This document shows positions 33,348 through 42,473 of a stretch of 64,000 bases of DNA, in pieces. Within the stretch, counting starts at the first letter, position 1. The number at the start of each line of letters is the position of its first letter. Where the stretch lies: assembly GCF_030247605.1 (NCBI RefSeq), contig NZ_JAOTSB010000009.1, positions 1-64,000 of the forward strand, read 5' to 3'. This DNA comes from Acidaminobacter sp. Its GTDB lineage: Bacteria > Bacillota > Clostridia > Peptostreptococcales > Acidaminobacteraceae. The notes beneath the pieces were generated by a model, which saw only the letters and a list, made by a program, of their open reading frames with translations, made no database searches and was not told the DNA's origin. The translations under genes were made by a program, and so were the position numbers.

Positions 33348-34118
33348 CTATTTATCAGCTTTTTCCCCCGCCTCAGCCATCTCAGCCGCATGCTTCACCC
33401 GCTCCTCAGCCAACGCATCACCCTCCAGCCTGACCATGGCGAACCAATCTACCAAGCCCAGCTGAATCTGATCCGGCTCCAAAAGCCCCGTCATCAAAAA
33501 ACGAGAATCAATCGAAAACAAGTCATCAAACAACTCATCCCGATCCCCTGACGTCATGGGCGCCTCAGACACGAAGGACTCACAAAAAGGTATAGACCGC
33601 TCCACGACAGCAGCAGGAAGTCTCACCCCATAGTGCTTGAAAATCTCCTCCGCCGCCCTTTGGTTGGCCTTCAGCACCGCCTTGAGATTCCGTCCGTAAT
33701 CCGCGGCTTTGAGATGTCCGAATATCCGGCAGGTCAAAGGGCGGACCTCATAGATCATGCAGCGTCCATCCGCCTCCAGCATGGGGCATTTCATAGGACG
33801 GGCGAGTTCAAAGCGGGCATAGTCTTCCGCCCGATTGAGGGCCTCCGACCATCGGCCAGACGCCTCTAAAAAGTCCCGGATTCGAAGCCACTCCACAAAA
33901 AAAGTGCTGACGGATTCGGCGCAGCACGCGGTACAGCCGCTGCAGCGCCCTCCAGGCACCCTGGCATAGACCTCTGAAAGGCGCTCAAACAAGCCGTTTT
34001 CCCGGGCTTGATCAAACGCCGCTCTCCACCGGGCGTCGAGGTCCGGATCCCTGAATGTCGCAGACCCAGCTCCAGTTGCAGTCACAGTACCAGTCACGGT
34101 CTCACTTCTCTCCCTCAT
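33348..34118 (-). CDS. YkgJ-type cysteine-cluster protein
   Basis: 256 residues. The CSGCTACC motif near residue 58 and a later CPMLEADGRCMIYEVRPLTCRIFG match the YkgJ (zinc- or iron-sulfur-chelating, CxxCxxCC) family. Function unknown; members may bind zinc or an Fe-S cluster. The first 20 residues are threonine/glycine-rich and the true start may be internal. The start overlaps the stop of the TIM-barrel gene (ATGA), so the pair is an operon. A GCCGATGGT copy lies inside (33848). Confidence 0.8.
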   Translation of the reverse strand: MRERSETVTGTVTATGAGSATFRDPDLDARWRAAFDQARENGLFERLSEVYARVPGGRCSGCTACCAESVSTFFVEWLRIRDFLEASGRWSEALNRAEDYARFELARPMKCPMLEADGRCMIYEVRPLTCRIFGHLKAADYGRNLKAVLKANQRAAEEIFKHYGVRLPAAVVERSIPFCESFVSEAPMTSGDRDELFDDLFSIDSRFLMTGLLEPDQIQLGLVDWFAMVRLEGDALAEERVKHAAEMAEAGEKADK

Positions 34119-35077
34119 TCGCAGGCCCCTCCCAAATAGCAGTCCGCCGCATATTTGAGGCCCTCCAAATAATAATCACGCCCGCCATAGAAACTGGACG
34201 CCTCAAGCACAACCGGAGACTCAAAGGCCTTCAGTTGACGGTAGACAGAAGCAGGGTCGAAGGCCCATCCCTCCGACCTTTGTTGCCCGGGATGAGGGAT
34301 CACGTGGTGAAATTCCTTATAAAATGGCGAGTTTCCATAATAATCATTCCCCCGGACTGTCCAGACGTGAAAGCCCAGGCAATAAGGGCCAAAGGTCTCG
34401 ACAACCTGGTTAAAATCAAAACCGTTCATCAGACACGAAAAATAGAGATGACCCGTATCCAGCAGCGGCGCCAGTCTCGAATAACCATTCAAAGCTTCAA
34501 TCCATTGCTCGGGTCGATTGAAATCCTTGTTTGACCCAAAATATTCCAGAGCCAGGACAGTGCCAAAGTTCTCCGCTATAGACTGAAGTTTTCCGAGGGC
34601 TTCATGGAGGATAGCATGGAAATCCAGGTCGTGATAGGCATTCCTATAGATCCCGGGAAAATGGATCACGTAATAATCCGGCTGATAGCGGCTGGTCAGC
34701 TGGCGCAGGTTCTCTTCCAGAAATCTGAAAGCCAGGTCCCGTTTCTCCGGATCCGGATCCAGGTAATAGCCGTCCAGATAATCGAAGGGAAACCAGTCAT
34801 AGAGACAAAGCGGGAGATGGATTGTATAATCCAGACCCAGCGCTTTGGCCGTGTCCAGATCTAAAAAAATCCGCTCCAGCATGTCCTTATAAGGTCTGTG
34901 GCGCCCAAGACATACTTCTATCCGCGTAAAACCAAGCGCCGCAAGGGTCTCCACGTCAGCGTTGTTGGTGTTTGATCCGAGGCTTCGTCCCAGTTTGGCC
35001 GGACTCTGGGGCACCGAACTCATCCCCGTCTCTTCCGCACTTAAATTTTGGAATTCTGATTGAATGACCCTGTCCAT
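34115..35077 (-). CDS. TIM-barrel sugar-phosphate isomerase/epimerase-like protein
   Basis: About 320 residues of the AP endonuclease 2 / xylose isomerase-like fold: GFTRIEVCLGRH, DYTIHLPL, YVIHFPG, LALEYFG, PLLDTGHLYFS and VVLEASSF mark successive beta strands with metal-binding His, Glu and Asp. The substrate is unknown. ATG at 35077 follows GGAGGGAAAG; the longer frame upstream is rejected. Translationally coupled to the YkgJ gene. Confidence 0.78.
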   Translation of the reverse strand: MDRVIQSEFQNLSAEETGMSSVPQSPAKLGRSLGSNTNNADVETLAALGFTRIEVCLGRHRPYKDMLERIFLDLDTAKALGLDYTIHLPLCLYDWFPFDYLDGYYLDPDPEKRDLAFRFLEENLRQLTSRYQPDYYVIHFPGIYRNAYHDLDFHAILHEALGKLQSIAENFGTVLALEYFGSNKDFNRPEQWIEALNGYSRLAPLLDTGHLYFSCLMNGFDFNQVVETFGPYCLGFHVWTVRGNDYYGNSPFYKEFHHVIPHPGQQRSEGWAFDPASVYRQLKAFESPVVLEASSFYGGRDYYLEGLKYAADCYLGGACE

Positions 35078-35295
35078 TCGACTTTCCCTCCGGCACGGTG
35101 TTCCAAAAAACGGACCAGCGTTGTCGTTTGATTGATAAAATAACACGCTTTTGTCAAAGAAAAAAGTCCCGCAGGATGCAGGACTGATTATTGATAATGC
35201 TCAAAACAACTATGCTGTCTCCTGTTGTTATTATTATAACATATTTCGGTGTTTCTGCCCACTTCACCCACGGATGTTGAGGGGAAAATAACGGG

Positions 35296-35352
35296 ACCAT
35301 CGGCAGAGCTTTGGTCTTTAAGCCTTTAAAAGCTGAAGACCCTGCCGATGGT
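35296..35352 (-). terminator. Stem-loop built from an inverted pair of the GCCGATGGT motif
   Basis: ACCATCGGCAGAG at 35296 faces CTGCCGATGGT at 35342, and an inner GGTCTT/AAGACC extends the pairing. It lies just downstream of the DUF1295 gene stop (minus strand). There is no clear T-run, so termination is uncertain. Confidence 0.5.
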
Positions 35353-35374
35353 CACCCTCAGCAAACCTTTCCAT

Positions 35375-36148
35375 CTAAGACTTCTTAGGGAACCACGGAA
35401 AGAACTTGCTCGTGACCGCCGCATAAGCCTGAAATTCGGGATTATTCTCATATTTTTTCTCAAGCATAGGCACCCCGGAGACGAACATCAACAGATACGT
35501 GATCACCGCGGAGCTGATGATGGTCGGCCAAAAGCCGGTCGTTCCAATAACAATGAGGAAGATCCCCCACCACATGGTGGCTTCGCCGAAGTAGTTCGGG
35601 TGACGGGTATACTGCCACAGCCCCGTCTTGATGACGTGTCCCTTGTTGGCGGGATCTTTCTTGAAGACCTCCAGCTGCTTGTCCCCCACAGACTCGAAAT
35701 AAAAGCCTATGAGCCAGACTGCCGTGCCCAGGACCACCCAAAGGTTGACGGACTTGTCCGCCACCGTTATAGCGTAGAGGTACGCATAGGACACCACCGC
35801 CATAAAGACCGCCTGAAGAACGTAAACCTGCAGAAACGCCCTTGGAATGACCCACTTGCCCCACTCCCGGCGCCAGTTGGCGTACCTGAAGTCCTCGGGC
35901 TTGCCCCAGTTTCGCCGGTACAGATGGTAAAACAGCCTGACGCCCCAGACAGTGACCAATGCCACAAGCAGCAAGGACACCGCGTCCAGGTTGCCGTAAT
36001 AAAACAGCGACGCCCAGCCCACGACCACAAAACCCAAGCCCCAGCCAAAGTCCACCACGGCATTATTCTTTACTGCAGTCCCCAGAATAAAGAATCCCAT
36101 GAAATAGAGAAAAATCACGAGCCAAGAAAACCATAACAACCCTGACAT
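35375..36148 (-). CDS. DUF1295 membrane protein (steroid 5-alpha-reductase / isoprenylcysteine methyltransferase fold)
   Basis: About 258 residues with six or more helices and the C-terminal motif [22 protein letters not shown], the cofactor-binding signature shared by 5-alpha-reductases and ICMT-like enzymes. Such proteins reduce or methylate hydrophobic substrates at the membrane; the bacterial role is unknown. The ATG at 36148 comes one base after the stop of the DAK/DegV gene (TAATATG), so the two form one transcript with coupled translation. Confidence 0.85.
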   Translation of the reverse strand: MSGLLWFSWLVIFLYFMGFFILGTAVKNNAVVDFGWGLGFVVVGWASLFYYGNLDAVSLLLVALVTVWGVRLFYHLYRRNWGKPEDFRYANWRREWGKWVIPRAFLQVYVLQAVFMAVVSYAYLYAITVADKSVNLWVVLGTAVWLIGFYFESVGDKQLEVFKKDPANKGHVIKTGLWQYTRHPNYFGEATMWWGIFLIVIGTTGFWPTIISSAVITYLLMFVSGVPMLEKKYENNPEFQAYAAVTSKFFPWFPKKS

Positions 36149-36149
36149 A

Positions 36150-37964
36150 TTACCAGCCTGCTTTCTCTTGTAGGTAGGCAATCGCCGTCGCGCCCTCGCC
36201 TGCTGTCGCGCCGACTACCGGTGAGATTTCCGCGATAAATTCCGGCGGCTTGCCGGTGAGTTCCTCAAAGATTCTGGCCAGTTCCATCGCCCGGTCCAGG
36301 CACGCGGCATGGACAATGACGTATTCCTCCAGGCCATATTTCTCAATGTCCGCGCTGACGGACTTCACCAGTTTTTTCATGACCGCGTTGAAGGTCAGCT
36401 TGCCGCCATAAGCTTTGCCATGGCCTTCCCTGTCCAAAGTCATCAGCGGCTTAAGGCCTATGACTTTGGCGACTTTTCCGACACTTCGGCTCACCCGGCC
36501 GCTGCGCTCCAGATATTTGACCGTATCTACGGAAACCAGGATCTTAACCCGGTCCCGCATTGCCCGCATGATCTCGACGACCTCTTCGAAGCTGCGCCCT
36601 TCTTTGGCCATGTCCACAGCCTTCTTGACCATTAGACCCTGAGCTCCTGAGTTTTTCAGCGTGTTCAGGACTTCGATCTTACGGCCGCGCTTTTCGACCA
36701 CGGGTTCGAGGCCCTTGATCATGCCATAGGTGCCGCTGAGCTTGTCTGACACCGAGAGGACCAGAATGGCTTCGTAATAATCGCTGAGGAACATCAATAG
36801 ATTCTCGACATTTTTAATGGCCGGCAGCGAGCTCTGAGGCTGATCCTTGAGAGTCTTGTTCAATTCGTAGAAGTGGCCCACGGACACCGTCACACGGTCC
36901 AGGTGCACCACGCCCCCAATTTCCAGCTGCAGCGGGATCACCGAGATCTGGTGCTCATCAATGAAGGACTGCGGCAGGTCCGCAATGGTATCCGTCACAA
37001 TGGCAAACGGGTATTTCCTGTGGTTGCGGATATCCACCTGAATCTTCATATCGTCGACTTTGATGGCATCCAGCTGGCCCACGCGGCTCAGCGCGTCAAA
37101 CATTGGCTCCGGGCTGTTGGTGTGAAGATGCACCCTGAGCTTGTCCTCCCCCCCGGCAATGACCAGGGAATCCCCATAACGCGCCGCGATCTCCCGGATC
37201 TCTTCCACATTCATGCCTTTGTCTTTTCCCTTTTCCCGGCGCGTCAGCAAGGTCTCGCAGCAGTAGCGGAACTCGCCCAGAGTCTCATGGGCTTCAGCGC
37301 TCCTTGGGTGGGCCTCGGTTGGAATCACAGAAATCCTCTCAATCCCCGCCTCCCCATGCTCAATATAGCGCTTGATACCTTCGAGGAAATGGTAAAAGCC
37401 CTTGGCGCCGGCGTCCACCACGTTGCTTTTTCTTAACTGCTCCAGCATTTCAGTCGTCTTCTTCAGCGCGACACCGCTGTCTGACAGCGTACGCTCGGCG
37501 TACTCCAGTATTGTGGCAGCCTTATCCTTGTGCTTCTCCAAAGAATGGATCCACTCCCGGACTACTGTCAAAATGGTGCCCTCCACAGGATTGAGCATGA
37601 CGCCGTAAAGCCGCTTCAGCGCCCCTTGAAGGCTGTGAATCAGCTCATCCTGGGTCAGCGTCTCCTTGCTCTTGACCTCCATGTACCAGCCGTAGATCAG
37701 CTGGGCGAAAATCAGCCCGGAATTGCCCCGGGCGCCCATCAGCGCGCCATCCGCAGCACTGGAAAGCACCAGATCCACCTCGTTCTCAAGGCGTAGATTC
37801 TCCATCACGGCCTTCATGGTCGAGGTCAGATTGGCCCCCGTGTCCCCGTCCGGGACGGGGAATACATTGATGCGGTCCAGCTCGCTCTTATTTTGAATCA
37901 CCTCATTGGCTCCTGCCAATATGGCATAATACACATGTCTTCCATTGATTGAATTGGCGGTCAT
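36150..37964 (-). CDS. DAK2/DegV fusion protein (FakA/FakB-like fatty-acid kinase)
   Basis: 604 residues. The N-terminal DhaL (DAK2) kinase domain (about 1-200) has the metal motif [11 protein letters not shown] with D39 and D41. A middle FakA-type domain (about 220-310, [16 protein letters not shown]) and a C-terminal DegV fatty-acid-binding domain (about 320-600, [21 protein letters not shown]) follow. Characterised systems use separate FakA and FakB; here the binding partner appears covalently attached. Probably phosphorylates exogenous fatty acids for phospholipid synthesis; this is inferred from the domains. Confidence 0.88.
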   Translation of the reverse strand: MTANSINGRHVYYAILAGANEVIQNKSELDRINVFPVPDGDTGANLTSTMKAVMENLRLENEVDLVLSSAADGALMGARGNSGLIFAQLIYGWYMEVKSKETLTQDELIHSLQGALKRLYGVMLNPVEGTILTVVREWIHSLEKHKDKAATILEYAERTLSDSGVALKKTTEMLEQLRKSNVVDAGAKGFYHFLEGIKRYIEHGEAGIERISVIPTEAHPRSAEAHETLGEFRYCCETLLTRREKGKDKGMNVEEIREIAARYGDSLVIAGGEDKLRVHLHTNSPEPMFDALSRVGQLDAIKVDDMKIQVDIRNHRKYPFAIVTDTIADLPQSFIDEHQISVIPLQLEIGGVVHLDRVTVSVGHFYELNKTLKDQPQSSLPAIKNVENLLMFLSDYYEAILVLSVSDKLSGTYGMIKGLEPVVEKRGRKIEVLNTLKNSGAQGLMVKKAVDMAKEGRSFEEVVEIMRAMRDRVKILVSVDTVKYLERSGRVSRSVGKVAKVIGLKPLMTLDREGHGKAYGGKLTFNAVMKKLVKSVSADIEKYGLEEYVIVHAACLDRAMELARIFEELTGKPPEFIAEISPVVGATAGEGATAIAYLQEKAGW

Positions 37965-38176
37965 TTGCGATCCCTCCTCGCGGGTATTATTACCCAGTTT
38001 AATCTCGTCTTCGACACTTTTTGAGAATTTTTATTCTATTTTTGGAGTGATTGCATGACGAAGAGGGGGGGCAGCGGAAGCTGCATAACCCCCCGTTACC
38101 GTGTCGCCAGCGCGGAGGAGAAAAGCCGGCAATAGGTCTTTTACACATCCGCTGATCCCCCCTTATACTCAATACC

Positions 38177-38234
38177 AAAAAATCCCCTTGAAGCCCAGAC
38201 CGTTTCGTCTATGCCCCAAAGGGATGTTTCTTTT
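38177..38234 (-). terminator. Terminator of the DUF4097 gene
   Basis: On the minus strand ATCCCTTTGGGG...CTTCAAGGGGAT runs into TTTTTTGG. A one-mismatch motif copy (GCCGATTGT, 38235) lies at its edge. The rest of 37965-38276 shows nothing. Confidence 0.65.
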
Positions 38235-38276
38235 GCCGATTGTCGCTACTCCAGCTAGGACACTATCTCTGCCCCG

Positions 38277-39173
38277 TCACTTAACGCTCACATTGCCGCT
38301 GACTGTGGACAGCTCCAGCGTAAACTTACCACTGCCGGCCGTCGCTTCAATGAGGCGGTCCTCTAGGACTTTTACGTTTGCCTCAGGGCGTTCGAGCGCA
38401 AGGGTCCCCGAGGTGGACGTGAGTTTAATCTCATGGTTGAGGGGCGCCTCGCAGGTCAGTTCAACCGTCCCCGAAGTCGTCTCCATGCGTCCGTCCCCCC
38501 TAAGTGCAGTTAGCTTCAGCATCACTGCGCCGGACACCGTCTTCACGTCCAGCTGGTCTGCGCTGCCCAGGAATTCCACGTCACCGCTGACGGAACCAAG
38601 CTCAAGGTTTCGTGCCTCAAGCCCTTCCACATAGACTCTGCCAGAAACCGACCCGGCGGAGACATTGCCCTCAAAAGGCGCTGTCCCTGGCGAACGCAGC
38701 TTGACCGCTCCGGAGACGCTTTGAAGCTCAAGATCGCCGGACAACGACTCCGGTATTTTCACCATTAATCTCAGGTTCGTGGATGTAAAGGAATGCGGGA
38801 GCGTCAGCCCACGATCGATGTCGATCTCCAGCCGGCCACCCTCCGACTTATGAATTCGTATTTTTGGCATATCCGTATCCAGCGGCGCAATGTAAGTCCC
38901 CGTCAGCTTAATTTCAATATCCTCTCTGGCTTCACGGGTCACTTCAACCGACTCAAACACTGTTTCAACAGCCAGTCCTTCAGTCGCGTTCTCGCTGCTG
39001 ACTTCCACTGTCCTGGTCTCGTCCAGCTCAAAACGCTGGCTCCCGGCAAGGGGCGCTAATTCCTCGCCCTGCAGTCTGTCGATCAGATCCGGTCCGGCTT
39101 CACGCAGTGCGAGCATAGCAATGCCGCCGCCAATCAGAAGCGCTGCAATCAACCAAAGCGCAATTTTTCTCAC
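38277..39173 (-). CDS. DUF4097 beta-strand-repeat protein
   Basis: 298 residues: an N-terminal signal anchor (about 5-25) and then a right-handed beta-repeat typical of DUF4097 (repeated LELGSVSGDVEF, VKTVSGAVMLKL, METTSGTVELT, LTSTSGTLAL, TVSGNVSVK). Members occur with DUF1700 and PadR genes and are thought to act at the cell surface in envelope stress or adhesion. Last gene of the PadR-DUF1700-DUF4097 module. Function unproven. Confidence 0.85.
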   Translation of the reverse strand: MRKIALWLIAALLIGGGIAMLALREAGPDLIDRLQGEELAPLAGSQRFELDETRTVEVSSENATEGLAVETVFESVEVTREAREDIEIKLTGTYIAPLDTDMPKIRIHKSEGGRLEIDIDRGLTLPHSFTSTNLRLMVKIPESLSGDLELQSVSGAVKLRSPGTAPFEGNVSAGSVSGRVYVEGLEARNLELGSVSGDVEFLGSADQLDVKTVSGAVMLKLTALRGDGRMETTSGTVELTCEAPLNHEIKLTSTSGTLALERPEANVKVLEDRLIEATAGSGKFTLELSTVSGNVSVK

Positions 39174-39245
39174 TTGGATTACCTTCTTCCTTTTTTAATT
39201 TTACAGGGAGAAACAGGGCGTTCTTCGCCAAGTCATCCTACCCAA

Positions 39246-39848
39246 TCAGTTTTGCTTGATGATCTTGACGTTAAGCTTCAGATATTTCAGTGTCACTTGA
39301 TAAAACAGCTGAGTCAGTTTGATGGCCGCGAGGAAGATCAGTCCGCCAAGGGCTGCGAGGGCAACCCCCGCTCCGAGAATAGCCACAATTAAAGTGCCCC
39401 CAACAATCCCGGCTGGGATCAACGCAGGCGCGAACGCCACCGAACCCGTCACCGCCGCGACAACCCCGCCGAACACCAGACCAATGCCCGCTACTATCAG
39501 CGACACAGCCACCGCGTAGACCGCGACCAGAATGCCCACCAGCGCCAGGTAAGGTCCAAGAATAAAGATGATATTAAAAAGTCCGAGGCCTATGGACGCC
39601 AGTACCGCCCTAAACAGATTCACAGAGCTTGGCTTTTCCTCTGCCCGCTGAATCACTTTACTCAGTCGGAACTGTTTCGCGACCACCTCCGGCCTGCCCA
39701 GCTGCTCAAGGATGGCTTCTTCTGTCTCACCACTTTCGAGGGCTGCATCAAAGTGCTCCTCATAATCGTACAATATATCATTCCGCTCCGCCTCCGGCAT
39801 GCCGGAAAGCGCGCTTTTAAGCTGAGTCAAATAAGTCTGCTTGTTCAT
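39246..39848 (-). CDS. DUF1700 (HAAS-domain) membrane protein
   Basis: About 200 residues. The N-terminal HAAS domain ([26 protein letters not shown], then [23 protein letters not shown]) is followed by several Ala/Gly/Val-rich helices. It is the middle gene of a conserved PadR-DUF1700-DUF4097 module; in the family the HAAS protein is thought to link the regulator to the membrane. ATG at 39848 has GGAAGGAG upstream and overlaps the PadR stop. Confidence 0.85.
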   Translation of the reverse strand: MNKQTYLTQLKSALSGMPEAERNDILYDYEEHFDAALESGETEEAILEQLGRPEVVAKQFRLSKVIQRAEEKPSSVNLFRAVLASIGLGLFNIIFILGPYLALVGILVAVYAVAVSLIVAGIGLVFGGVVAAVTGSVAFAPALIPAGIVGGTLIVAILGAGVALAALGGLIFLAAIKLTQLFYQVTLKYLKLNVKIIKQN

Positions 39849-40165
39849 TCCCCGTGCTCTCCTTCCACAATTAAGTTGACACCCGTCACGAACCGCCGCC
39901 ATTCCGCTGCCAGCGCGGCCTGCTCCTGTCGCCCCCGCGCCGTCAGCGTGTAGTACTTACGCGGCGGCCCCTCTGAAGACTCCTTCAGATAAGTCGTAAA
40001 CATGCCGTCATCCATCAGCCTTCTCAGCAAAGGATAGATAGTACCTTCAGAAATAGTGATATTTTTTGAAATTTCCTGAACCAGTTCATAGCCGTAGCAG
40101 TCCCTGTGGCTCAGTATAGATAGTACGCACAGCTCCAGAACACCCTTCTTGAATTGTATGTTCAC
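39845..40165 (-). CDS. PadR-family transcriptional regulator
   Basis: About 106 residues with the PadR winged helix: [55 protein letters not shown]. The likely start is GTG at 40165 (codons for VNIQF), as the upstream extension is not protein-like. It probably represses its own operon with the DUF1700 and DUF4097 genes. The region immediately upstream carries a GGTGACGCGGACA repeat cluster that could interfere with or supply promoter elements. Confidence 0.88.
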   Translation of the reverse strand: MNIQFKKGVLELCVLSILSHRDCYGYELVQEISKNITISEGTIYPLLRRLMDDGMFTTYLKESSEGPPRKYYTLTARGRQEQAALAAEWRRFVTGVNLIVEGEHGE

Positions 40166-40261
40166 AGAGGATCGCCTCTTTTCTGCTTTTTCATGGTTAC
40201 AGCATATCACAGGGTACCTTTTTATGCAAGGTAGCAAGTATTAAAAGAATCTTAAATACCA

Positions 40262-40352
40262 GGTTGGGGACGCGGACAAGTTTTGAGTTGGTGACGCGGA
40301 CAGCTTTTGAGTTGGTGACTGTCACCAACTCAATTTTTGTACCAGAGCTGAA
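40262..40352. repeat. GGTGACGCGGACA repeats ending in CCAGAGCT
   Basis: Units GGGGACGCGGACAAGTTTTGAG, GGTGACGCGGACAGCTTTTGAG and the palindrome TTGGTGACTGTCACCAA follow each other at about 24-base spacing, then the tail TACCAGAGCTGAAC. Same family as at 18000 and 29697. The remainder of 40166-40605 is proline-codon-rich looking but shows no supported gene. Confidence 0.7.
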
Positions 40353-40605
40353 CCTCGAAACCATTGGAAAAACACACTTTCTCAAATTGATACCTCTGCA
40401 CGGTCCCAAGCCCCAACTACACCCCCGCACCAGTCACCCAAGCCCAACCACCCCCGCCCGCGTCACCAACAAGCCTGCCCCAGCACCGCGTCCCCATTCT
40501 CTTGGAAGTGTGCGCCCGTGGGCGCACAGCGAAATTGAACCTGTTGCAGACTAATTCGAAACGAAATCTAAAACTAAACCACACCAATCAAAAACCAAAT
40601 ACAAA

Positions 40606-40649
40606 GCAAAAACGCCGCTGAACCCGGAATCCCGAATCAAGCGGCGTTT
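40606..40649 (-). terminator. Terminator of the SPFH gene
   Basis: On the minus strand AACGCCGCT...AGCGGCGTTTTTG with a loop of about 20 bases. Confidence 0.85.
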
Positions 40650-40732
40650 AACTCTTTATTGCTATTGATGTTTTCAGCGAGCGCTTTTTGAAAGAACACT
40701 CTCTCAGCCCTTAAACTGTTTACTCGACCAAC

Positions 40733-41662
40733 CTATTTCTTTATAATCTCGTTCAAAGCAGCAACTGTGCCGGCAAAACCCTGAAGGTCTGAAGGCACAA
40801 TAATTTTCGTCGCCTGGCCGTTCGCCATTTTTTCAAGGGCCTCAAAGCTCTTGATGGCAATAACCGCAGGGTCCGCGCCAGCTTCACGAATCATTTCAAT
40901 GCCTTTGGCCTTAGCGCCTTGGACTTTGATAATCGCTTCCGCTTCACCTTCTGCTTCGCGAATCTGAACTTCCTTCTTAGCTTCAGCACGAAGAATTGAG
41001 GATTGCTTTTCGCCTTCCGCCTCAAGAATCATAGACTCCTTAGTACCTTGTGCCACGAGAATCTTGGAATTCTTTTCACCTTCCGCACGAATAATGGATT
41101 CACGTCTCTCACGCTCAGCGCGCATCTGTTTTTCCATGGCATTCTGAATGTCTTCAGGCGGAATGATGTTCTTGACTTCAACGCGGTTGACCTTGATGCC
41201 CCACGGATCTGTCGCTTCATCCAGGATCGCGCGCATCTGGGTGTTGATCAGGTCTCTGGAAGTCAGCGTCTCGTCCAGCTCCAGTTGGCCAATAATGTTT
41301 CTCAGCGTCGTCGCTGCAAGATTCTCAAGGGCGACAATAGGACGTGCAACACCATAAGAGTATAGCTTTGGATCTGTAACGGCATAATAAATGACCGTGT
41401 CAATTTTCATGGTGACGTTGTCCTTGGTGATGACCGGCTGCGGAGGAAAGTCGACTACATTTTCTTTCAATGAAACGCGGTTTGCCACGCGGTCAATAAA
41501 TGGAATCTTAAAATGGAGACCCACGCTCCAGGTTGTCAGAAAGGCGCCAAGGCGCTCAATGACATAAGCCTGAGCCTGCGGTACAACCCTGATGTTGGTG
41601 ATGATCAACAAAATCGCAAAGAGAAAGAGCAGTGCTGGAATGATGAGCCTTAAAATGTTCAT
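40733..41662 (-). CDS. SPFH/band 7 membrane protein (stomatin/prohibitin-like)
   Basis: 309 residues: an N-terminal membrane helix (about 4-24), the SPFH domain (VVPQAQAYVIERLGAFLTTW, LKENVVDFPPQPVITKDNV) and a long Ala/Glu-rich coiled coil (about 190-265). Such proteins form membrane microdomain scaffolds and partner with NfeD proteins and proteases. It follows the NfeD gene by 65 bases, which is the usual pairing. GGGAGG precedes the ATG. Confidence 0.92.
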   Translation of the reverse strand: MNILRLIIPALLFLFAILLIITNIRVVPQAQAYVIERLGAFLTTWSVGLHFKIPFIDRVANRVSLKENVVDFPPQPVITKDNVTMKIDTVIYYAVTDPKLYSYGVARPIVALENLAATTLRNIIGQLELDETLTSRDLINTQMRAILDEATDPWGIKVNRVEVKNIIPPEDIQNAMEKQMRAERERRESIIRAEGEKNSKILVAQGTKESMILEAEGEKQSSILRAEAKKEVQIREAEGEAEAIIKVQGAKAKGIEMIREAGADPAVIAIKSFEALEKMANGQATKIIVPSDLQGFAGTVAALNEIIKK

Positions 41663-41727
41663 TAATGTTAGCCTCCCTTTTAGTGTGCTGCAAATGCTGA
41701 TTTCGACATGCCTGAATGGTCATCAGG

Positions 41728-42171
41728 TCATGCTTTCTTGACGATGAGCTTGACACCCTCCACCGCTATGACCTGAACCTTCGCCCCGACTTCAATGGGC
41801 TCTCCGTCTTCAGACAAAGCACTCCAAATCTGGCCGTTGATTTTAACCTGGCCAGTCGCATAGCGCTCAATGGCTTTTAAAACAGGTCCGCTCTGTCCAA
41901 TCACAGCCTCCACATTGGTTTTTTCGCTCCCGATATGAAGAAAATTCTTGGCCAGAGGTTTGGTGAAGTAGATCAGTACTGCTGCCGATACTAAAAAGAC
42001 GCCAATCTGAACCGGCACAGACAATCCGATCATGGCCGCCAGAAGTGCTATAAGCGCGGCGCCAGCAAACCAGATGGTGGTAAGACCCATGGTCAGTGCC
42101 TCTAGAACTGCAAAAATGATGATGAGCGCGATCCAGATGACAGATGGGCTCAGGCTGGTTAAGAAACTCAT
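41728..42171 (-). CDS. NfeD-family protein (short form)
   Basis: 147 residues: three hydrophobic helices in the first 75 residues and a C-terminal OB-fold beta barrel (GQSGPVLKAIERYATGQVKINGQIWSAL, GAKVQVIAVEGVKLIV). This is the short NfeD class lacking the serine protease domain. With the downstream SPFH gene it forms the classic stomatin-NfeD operon, thought to maintain membrane domain organisation. GAGGAGCTGACC precedes the ATG. Confidence 0.92.
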   Translation of the reverse strand: MSFLTSLSPSVIWIALIIIFAVLEALTMGLTTIWFAGAALIALLAAMIGLSVPVQIGVFLVSAAVLIYFTKPLAKNFLHIGSEKTNVEAVIGQSGPVLKAIERYATGQVKINGQIWSALSEDGEPIEVGAKVQVIAVEGVKLIVKKA

Positions 42172-42346
42172 AGCGGGTCAGCTCCTCTTGGTTGAAACTT
42201 TTGTGCCTGGTGGTTTATGCACTACCTCTCTATATTACCCAACAATTCTTAAATTACCATTAAAAAAGCATTGATGTTGGCGCATTCTTTCAAATATTGA
42301 TGCCATTTTGAACCTTTTCGTGGGGTGTCGGGCGGGTGAAACTTAA

Positions 42347-42434
42347 AAAGGGTGAAGAAGGCCGGCGCGCCTTCTTCACCCTTTCCGCTGCTAACAATAG
42401 AAGAAGCGGCCGTCGCACTTTGGACGGCCGCTTC
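42347..42434. repeat. Two strong consecutive hairpins
   Basis: AAAGGGTGAAGAAGGC pairs with 42369-42384 across a 6-base loop, and GAAGCGGCCGTC (42403-42414) pairs with 42423-42434. They lie just past the stop of the 42474-44723 gene (minus strand). Neither has a T-run. They may stop transcription or protect the 3' end. Confidence 0.6.
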
Positions 42435-42473
42435 CTCCTGGTCTTTCTTTTAAAATCTTTTACCTTTGAAACT

